Source of the DNA: DATKAB01 sp964542745
GTDB taxonomy: Bacteria > Eisenbacteria > RBG-16-71-46
Assembly: GCA_964542745.1 (NCBI GenBank)
Contig: CAZIVR010000077.1
Span: 1-18,380 of the forward strand
Direction: 5' to 3'
DNA length: 18,380 bases
A program made the position numbers and the translations under genes. Positions within the stretch are counted from its first letter, which is position 1. Each line of letters starts with the position of its first letter. This document shows positions 13,876 to 18,380 of the stretch, in pieces. Below the pieces are notes generated by a model. That model was not told where the DNA came from, ran no database searches, and worked only from the letters and a program-made list of their open reading frames with translations.

Positions 13876-14574
13876 ATGAGCGAAGGAGAGAGCAAGGAGA
13901 CGAAGCCCGAAGGTTCGCCGCCCGGAACCGGATCGGAGCCCGGGGACTCCGCCCCGCCGGCCAAGGTCTGGCTCCCGCCGCGGCTCCGGGACCGTCTCGA
14001 GGGCGCCGACGAGCCGCCGCCCAAGGGCACGGCCGACATCGGCGGCTGGATCGCGATGCTGCTGGTGGTGGCGCTCGCGGCGGGAGTCGTGTGGTGGGTC
14101 GGCCAGCGCCGCAAGGCGGAAAAGGTCGCGGAGGCGAAGCGGCTCGAGGAGGTGCGCCTCGCCGCGGTCGCGGAGTCGCTCGCTCAGGTGCGCGCGGCCG
14201 ACAGCCTCAAGCAGGTGGCGCGCGCGGACTCGGCCAAGGCCTTCCTCGCCCTGCCCCTCTGGAAGCAGAAGATGATCCTCGCGGGGACGGCCGGGGCGGA
14301 CGGCGGCGGCGGGGGGCCCAACCTCGACGAGACCGGCCGGTTCGCGATCGACGCCGCCACCTTCGCGTTCGAGGAGCCCGCGCAGGAGGCCGCCGAGAAC
14401 CTCAAGGCGGCGACCAAGCTGAGCGCGCGCGTGGTCCCCGTGGAGCGCGACGGCTCCACCACGTACCACGTCTACCTCGGCAACTTCACCCAGCGCGGGG
14501 CGGCCGCCTTCGCCGCCGACCAGATCCTCGAGCGGGGGTCCGCGCCCATGGCCCGGGTGGTCAAGCTCGACTGA
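13876..14574 (+). CDS. Membrane-anchored SPOR-like domain protein
   Basis: This 232-residue protein has an acidic, Pro-rich cytoplasmic N-terminus (1-54), one transmembrane helix (about 56-76, GWIAMLLVVALAAGVVWWVG), a charged helical or coiled-coil stretch (77-120) and a C-terminal SPOR-like domain (about 155-231, ending YHVYLGNFTQRGAAAFAADQ and MARVVKLD). SPOR domains bind denuded peptidoglycan at division sites, so a cell-division or envelope role is plausible. The topology (N-in, SPOR in the periplasm) resembles FtsN and DedD, although overall similarity to them cannot be judged here. A glycine run (143-147) separates the stalk from the domain. The start is fixed by an AGGAGGG site 4 nt before the ATG. 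The gene stands alone between a candidate promoter and a strong hairpin. Confidence 0.78.
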   Translation: MSEGESKETKPEGSPPGTGSEPGDSAPPAKVWLPPRLRDRLEGADEPPPKGTADIGGWIAMLLVVALAAGVVWWVGQRRKAEKVAEAKRLEEVRLAAVAESLAQVRAADSLKQVARADSAKAFLALPLWKQKMILAGTAGADGGGGGPNLDETGRFAIDAATFAFEEPAQEAAENLKAATKLSARVVPVERDGSTTYHVYLGNFTQRGAAAFAADQILERGSAPMARVVKLD

Positions 14575-14592
14575 GCGGGACCGGACGCGCGA

Positions 14593-14640
14593 CGGAACGA
14601 GACTCGAGCCCGCGCTCCCGCGCGGGCTCGGTTCGTTCCG
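14593..14640. terminator. Two-part hairpin terminator between convergent genes
   Basis: An inner perfect 10-bp stem (GAGCCCGCGC, loop TCCC, GCGCGGGCTC; 14606-14629) sits inside an outer 8-bp stem (CGGAACGA at 14593-14600, TCGTTCCG at 14633-14640), with a small internal loop between them. It lies 19 nt after the SPOR-like stop and 33 nt beyond the M13 peptidase stop on the other strand, so it probably ends both convergent transcripts. No long T-run is present on either side. Confidence 0.7.
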
Positions 14641-14673
14641 GGGCTTTCCGCGGGGGGCTCCCCCGCCCCTCCG

Positions 14674-16716
14674 CTACCAGATCTTCACGCGCACCGAGTC
14701 CGGCCGGAACATCGGGTCGCCGGGCTGCACGCCGTACGCCTCGTAGAACTGGGGCAGGTTGGTGACCGGGCCGATCACGCGCAGGAAGCTCGGCGCGTGC
14801 ACGTCGGTCTTGACCCTGAGCGCGAGGTTCTCCGGGCGGAGCTGGTTCATCCAGCCGAGGGCCCACCCCACGAAGTAGCGCTGCGCGGGCGTGAGCCCGC
14901 CGAGCTTCCGGCCCTCGCGGTACTGCGCGGTCTTCGTGAAGGCGTCCCAGCCCAGCTCGATGCCGCCCAGGTCGGCGATGTTCTCGCCCTGCGTGGCCTC
15001 CCCGTTCACGTGGAGGCTGTCCACCGCCACGTAGGCGTCGAACTGGCGCACGATGCGGGCGGCCCGCGCGCGGAACTCGCGCTCGTCCTCCGGGGTCCAC
15101 CAGCTCACCAGGTTGCCGCGCTCGTCGAACTGCCGGCCGGTGTCGTCGAAGCCGTGCGTGATCTCGTGCCCGATGGTGGTGCCGCCGGCGTAGCCGTAGA
15201 CCAGCGCGTCGTCCACCAGCGAGTCGGCGATCCCGGGCAGGATGAAGACCGCGGCCGGCATGACGATCTCGTTGTTGGAGGGGTTGTAGTAGGCGTTGTA
15301 GGTCTGGGGCGTCATCTCCCACTCGGTCCGGTCCACCGGCTTGCCGAGCTTCGCGGCGTAGAAGTCGCTGAGCCACGCGTTCCCGCGCTTGCAGTTGGCG
15401 AGGAACGACTCGCGGGAGACCTCGTAGGCCGAGTAGTCGCGCCAGCGCTCCGGCCGGCCCACCTTGCGCGTCACCGCGTCGAGCTTGCGCAGCGCGCGCT
15501 CCTGAGTGGCCGCGCTCATCCACTCCAGACGACGCACCCGGTCGCGGAACGCGTCGAAGATCTCCGACGTGAGGCGCTCGTAGCGCTCGCGGGTGCGCGG
15601 CGGGTAGTGGCGCTCGACGTAGAGCTGGCCGAGTGCGTCGCCGAGGTACTGCTCCTCCGCGTCGAGCATGCGCTTCCAGCGCGGGCGCTGCTCGGCGGTG
15701 CCGTTGAGGACGGTGCCGAAGAAGCGGAAGTGCTCCGCGTCGTAGCGGCCGCCCGCCTGCTCGGCGAACGCGTTCAGCAGGTGCCAGCGCAGGTAGGTCT
15801 TCCACTCGTCCACGCTCCGGCGCCGGAGCTGCGCGTCGAGGGCGCGCAGGAACTCGGGCTGGCCGACCACCACGGTGTCCACGGCGGGGATCGAGCCGTT
15901 CTCGAAGAACTCGCGCCAGCGGACCGAGGGTGCGAGCCGCGCGAGCCCCCCCACGGCCATCGCGTGGTAGTTGGCGTGCGGGTCGCGCAGATCCTCCAGC
16001 CGGCGCGAGGCGCGGGCCAGTTCGGTCTCGATCGCCATCACGGTGCGGGCGCTGGCGCGGGCGCGGGTCGAGTCCTCCCCCAGCAGGCCGAACATGCGGG
16101 CGACGTGGGGCTCGTACCCGGCGCGCACCTTCCGGGTGCGCTCGTCGTCGTCGAAGTAGTGCTCGCGGCTCGGCAGGCCGAGCCCGCCCTGGTAGAGGTG
16201 CAGGGCGTAGCGCTCGCTGTTCTTCTCGTCCTGGAAGATGTAGAGCGAGAGCATCGCGCCTACGCCGATCCGGTGGAGCCGCGCGGCGGTGCGCAGGATC
16301 GCGTCCCGGTCCCCGGCCGCCTCGATCGCCGCGAACTCGTCGGCGAGCGCGGCGAGGCCCGCGGCGTCGATGGCCGCCGAGTCCATCGCCGCGTGCCAGA
16401 AGTCGCCGATCTTGCGGGCGTTGGACCCGGGCGCGGCGTCGCCTCGCGCCGCGGCCTCCTCGCTCAGGGCGACCAGCCGGCGGTAGGTCTCCTCCTGAAC
16501 CACCTTGGCGATCCCCCACGAGCGCTCGCTCGCCGGGATCGGGTGGTCCTTGAGCCACTTCCCGACGGCGTAGCCGAAGAAGTCCTGCCGCGGGTCCACG
16601 GTGGGATCCACGAAGGCCTCCAGGTAGTTCTCGGCGGTGGCGGAGCGCTCGCGCGGGGCGGACGGCGCGCAGGCGGCGAGCAGCAGCAGGGCGAGGGCGG
16701 CGAGGGAACGCTTCAT
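14674..16716 (-). CDS. M13-family zinc metallopeptidase lipoprotein (neprilysin/PepO type)
   Basis: This 680-residue endopeptidase should cleave oligopeptides in the periplasm or at the cell surface. From the chosen ATG the protein starts MKRSLAALALLLLAAC, a clear lipoprotein signal with lipidation at Cys16. The M13 N-terminal domain begins near DPTVDPRQDFFGYAVGKWL. Active-site motifs are intact: NAYYNPSNNEIVMPA (474-488), HEITH (His517, Glu518, His521) and GENIADLGG (Glu578 as third zinc ligand, Asp582). The end, VRVKIW, matches the conserved C-terminal Trp of the family (usually C-x-V-W). Length is normal. The open frame runs 37 codons further upstream, but those are Arg/Pro/Gly-rich and would bury the signal peptide. 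Only a weak GGAAG site precedes the ATG. A TAGAGT hexamer (16762-16757) could be a -10, without a clear -35. The gene is monocistronic. Confidence 0.95.
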   Translation of the reverse strand: MKRSLAALALLLLAACAPSAPRERSATAENYLEAFVDPTVDPRQDFFGYAVGKWLKDHPIPASERSWGIAKVVQEETYRRLVALSEEAAARGDAAPGSNARKIGDFWHAAMDSAAIDAAGLAALADEFAAIEAAGDRDAILRTAARLHRIGVGAMLSLYIFQDEKNSERYALHLYQGGLGLPSREHYFDDDERTRKVRAGYEPHVARMFGLLGEDSTRARASARTVMAIETELARASRRLEDLRDPHANYHAMAVGGLARLAPSVRWREFFENGSIPAVDTVVVGQPEFLRALDAQLRRRSVDEWKTYLRWHLLNAFAEQAGGRYDAEHFRFFGTVLNGTAEQRPRWKRMLDAEEQYLGDALGQLYVERHYPPRTRERYERLTSEIFDAFRDRVRRLEWMSAATQERALRKLDAVTRKVGRPERWRDYSAYEVSRESFLANCKRGNAWLSDFYAAKLGKPVDRTEWEMTPQTYNAYYNPSNNEIVMPAAVFILPGIADSLVDDALVYGYAGGTTIGHEITHGFDDTGRQFDERGNLVSWWTPEDEREFRARAARIVRQFDAYVAVDSLHVNGEATQGENIADLGGIELGWDAFTKTAQYREGRKLGGLTPAQRYFVGWALGWMNQLRPENLALRVKTDVHAPSFLRVIGPVTNLPQFYEAYGVQPGDPMFRPDSVRVKIW

Positions 16717-16878
16717 GGTTCGGGCTTCCGGTCCGGGGTCGAACGAAGGGTGCGGGACTCTAGCAGCCGGGCGGCCCGGGCGCGCGCCGTTCCGACCGGC
16801 GCGGGCCGCGGCGGCCGGACGCGGCACGGGACGCCCCCGGCGCCGGCGCGGAGGGTCGCGGCCTCGATCCCGCGCGGG

Positions 16879-18054
16879 TCAACCGGCGCGCTCCAGCACC
16901 ATCGCCGCCCCCATCCCGCCGCCCACGCACAGGGTGGCGAGGCCGAGGCGGCCGCCGCTGCGCTCGAGTTCGCGAAGCAGCGTGCCCACGAGGCGCGCGC
17001 CGCTGGCGCCGAGCGGGTGCCCGAGGGCGATCGCGCCGCCGTTCACGTTGGTGCGCGCCTCGGGCAGGCCGAGGGCCCGCACCACCGCCACCACCTGCGA
17101 GGCGAAGGCCTCGTTGAGCTCGATGCGGTCCATCGCCCCGAGGGAGACGCCGGCGCGCTCCAACGCGCGCGGCACCGCGGCGACCGGCCCGATCCCCATG
17201 AGGGCCGGGTCCACGCCCGCCACCGCGTAGGAGCGCACCCGGCCGAGCGCTCGCAGCCCGTGGCGCTCGACCGCGCCGCGCGAGGCGACCAACAGGGCGC
17301 TCGCGCCGTCGCTGGTGGGGCACGAGTTGCCCGCGGTGACGGAGCCGTCCGCGGCGAAGGCGGGGCGCAGCGCGGCGAGCTTCGCGGCGCTGGTGTCGGC
17401 CCGGATCGAATCGTCCTCCGCCACCTCCGCGCCCGGGCCGCCGGCCGTCGCGCCCACGCTCACCGGCACGATCTCCCCGGCGAACACGCCCCGGCCGCGG
17501 GCCGCGGCCGCGCGCTCGTGGCTGCGCAGGGCCCACGCGTCCTGCTCGGCCCGCGTCACGGCGTGCGCGCGCGCCACGCGCTCCGCGGTCTCCCCCATCG
17601 CGATGTAAATGTCGGGACGCTCGGCCCGCCACGCCGGGTTGGGGGAAGGGTTCGCGCCGCCCAACGGGATCCGCGACATGCTCTCCATCCCGCCCACCAG
17701 CACCAGGTCCGCCTCGCCGGTGCGCACCCGGGCGCACGCGACCGCGACCGCCTCGAGGCTGCTCGCGCACAGGCGCGTGAGCGTCATGGCGGGCACCGCG
17801 TCGGGGAGCCCGGCGCCGAGGGCGATGGCGCGGGCGACGTTGCGTCCTTGCTCGCCCTCGGGGTACGCGCAGCCGACGATCACCTCGTCCGCCGAGCGCG
17901 CCGCGGGCACGCGGGCGGCGATCTCGCGGAACAGCGTGGCGAGCAGGTGGTCGGCGCGCGCCTCCGCCAGCGCGCCCTTGCCCGCGCGCGTGAAGGCGGT
18001 GCGCACGGGCTCGACGATCCAGGCGTCCGCGAGCGCCGGTGCGCCGGTGGTCAC
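16879..18054 (-). CDS. Thiolase (acetyl-CoA C-acyltransferase)
   Basis: This 391-residue cytoplasmic enzyme should cleave a 3-oxoacyl-CoA (or make one by reverse condensation), the last step of beta-oxidation or of aromatic-acid breakdown. All catalytic motifs are present: nucleophile Cys96 in LTRLCASSLEAV, NEAFAS (Asn314), His346 in GGAIALGHPLGASG, and Cys376 in CVGGGMGAAMVLE. The segments GGMESMSRIP and TAGNSCPTSDGASALLV are also typical. Length fits the family (about 390-395). The GTG start overlaps the stop of the CoA-ligase gene as GTGA, giving tight coupling. Whether it is a degradative thiolase (FadA/PcaF type) or a biosynthetic one cannot be settled; the ligase next door favours degradation. 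No hairpin with a T-run follows, but a short CCCGCGCGGG palindrome lies just after the stop. Confidence 0.94.
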   Translation of the reverse strand: MTTGAPALADAWIVEPVRTAFTRAGKGALAEARADHLLATLFREIAARVPAARSADEVIVGCAYPEGEQGRNVARAIALGAGLPDAVPAMTLTRLCASSLEAVAVACARVRTGEADLVLVGGMESMSRIPLGGANPSPNPAWRAERPDIYIAMGETAERVARAHAVTRAEQDAWALRSHERAAAARGRGVFAGEIVPVSVGATAGGPGAEVAEDDSIRADTSAAKLAALRPAFAADGSVTAGNSCPTSDGASALLVASRGAVERHGLRALGRVRSYAVAGVDPALMGIGPVAAVPRALERAGVSLGAMDRIELNEAFASQVVAVVRALGLPEARTNVNGGAIALGHPLGASGARLVGTLLRELERSGGRLGLATLCVGGGMGAAMVLERAG

Positions 18055-18380
18055 GCGCCGCGTCTCAGGCGCCCGCGGTCCACCTTGCCGAGGTGCGTGC
18101 GCGGCAGGGACTCGACGAGGTGGACCTCGCGCGGGTGCTTGTAGGGATCGAGGCGGTCGCGCACGAACGCGCGCAGTTCCTCGCCCAGCTCCGGCCGGAC
18201 GTCGCGGGCCACCACGTAGGCCACCGGCTTGACGAGACCGTGCGCGTCGGGCCGTCCCACGACCGCGGCCTCCACCACCGACGGGTGGAGCAGCAGGCAG
18301 CCCTCCACCTCGGCGGGCGCGAGCCACTTGCCGCCCACCTTGAGCATCTCGTCGCCGCGCCCGTGGTAGGTGAGGTAGCC
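18051..18380 (-). CDS. AMP-forming acyl-CoA synthetase (benzoate-CoA-ligase-like), C-terminal part; 5' end off the right edge
   Basis: Only the last 109 residues are in the window. They form the small C-terminal domain of the ANL adenylating family: motif A8, YHGRGDEMLKVGGKWLAP followed by AEVE, with the hinge residue in GRGDEM; and motif A10, ESLPRTHLGKVDR, with the catalytic Lys in GKVDR. The LKVGGKWLAPAEVE form resembles benzoate-CoA and related aryl-CoA ligases (LKVSGIWVSPxEVE); the substrate call is inference since the binding pocket is outside the window. The enzyme activates a carboxylic acid with ATP and CoA, and the thiolase gene overlaps its stop by 4 nt, suggesting a joint acid-degradation operon transcribed from beyond the right edge. 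Confidence 0.9.
   Translation of the reverse strand, partial: GYLTYHGRGDEMLKVGGKWLAPAEVEGCLLLHPSVVEAAVVGRPDAHGLVKPVAYVVARDVRPELGEELRAFVRDRLDPYKHPREVHLVESLPRTHLGKVDRGRLRRGA

Noticed and set aside
14797..18144. A very long plus-strand open frame (about 1115 codons) antisense to the M13 peptidase and thiolase genes
   Set aside because: Very GC-rich coding DNA leaves few stops in antisense frames. The translation is low-complexity Arg/Ala/Gly/Val with no domain, while the opposite strand encodes two enzymes with intact catalytic motifs.
1..18380. Search for tRNA, rRNA, CRISPR, transposon ends or phage genes
   Set aside because: By eye I found no clover-leaf, regularly spaced repeats, transposase or integrase motifs. 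A covariance-model scan would be needed to exclude small RNAs fully.

Overview
The window is a very GC-rich, gene-dense stretch of a bacterial chromosome. I see no rRNA, tRNA, CRISPR array, insertion sequence, phage or plasmid gene. The best lineage clue is the secreted subtilase at 8278-11304. It ends in an NPF-containing, FlgD-like Ig C-terminal domain, a tail common in FCB-group and related uncultivated phyla such as Candidatus Eisenbacteria. Abundant lipoproteins and an outer-membrane barrel point to a Gram-negative envelope. This placement is inference from protein style, not a database result.

Region 1 (1-5482, minus strand) looks like one operon, read from right to left: a TetR-family regulator, an MscS-type mechanosensitive channel, a family-1 solute-binding lipoprotein, two MalF/MalG-type permeases, and an ATPase cut by the left edge. 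Most junctions overlap by 4-11 nt; the only gap is 64 nt, between the channel and the binding protein. Two palindromes flank a plausible promoter upstream of the regulator. The binding protein resembles trehalose/maltose binders. Regulator, osmotic release channel and disaccharide importer together suggest a compatible-solute or osmotic module; that is inference.

Region 2 (5601-8246, minus strand) holds a YjbH-like outer-membrane barrel protein followed by a small secreted Cys-rich protein, ending at a strong hairpin. Region 3 (8278-12508, minus strand) holds a 1008-residue multidomain secreted subtilase and a GT9 (heptosyltransferase-like) glycosyltransferase.

Region 4 (12658-14574, plus strand) is divergent from the glycosyltransferase across a nested inverted repeat. 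It holds an exported protein with two NTF2/DUF4440-like halves joined by a glycine-rich linker, and a membrane-anchored SPOR-like protein. A two-part hairpin then separates it from the convergent M13 metallopeptidase lipoprotein gene (14674-16716, minus). Region 5 (16879-18380, minus) is a thiolase overlapped by the 3' end of a benzoate-CoA-ligase-like acyl-CoA synthetase gene, probably part of a fatty- or aromatic-acid catabolic operon running off the right edge.

The most interesting points are the TetR-MscS-sugar ABC operon with its double-palindrome promoter and 22-codon leader frame, the Cys-rich protein paired with the YjbH-like barrel, and the tandem NTF2-like protein. None is proven to be a new system from sequence alone.
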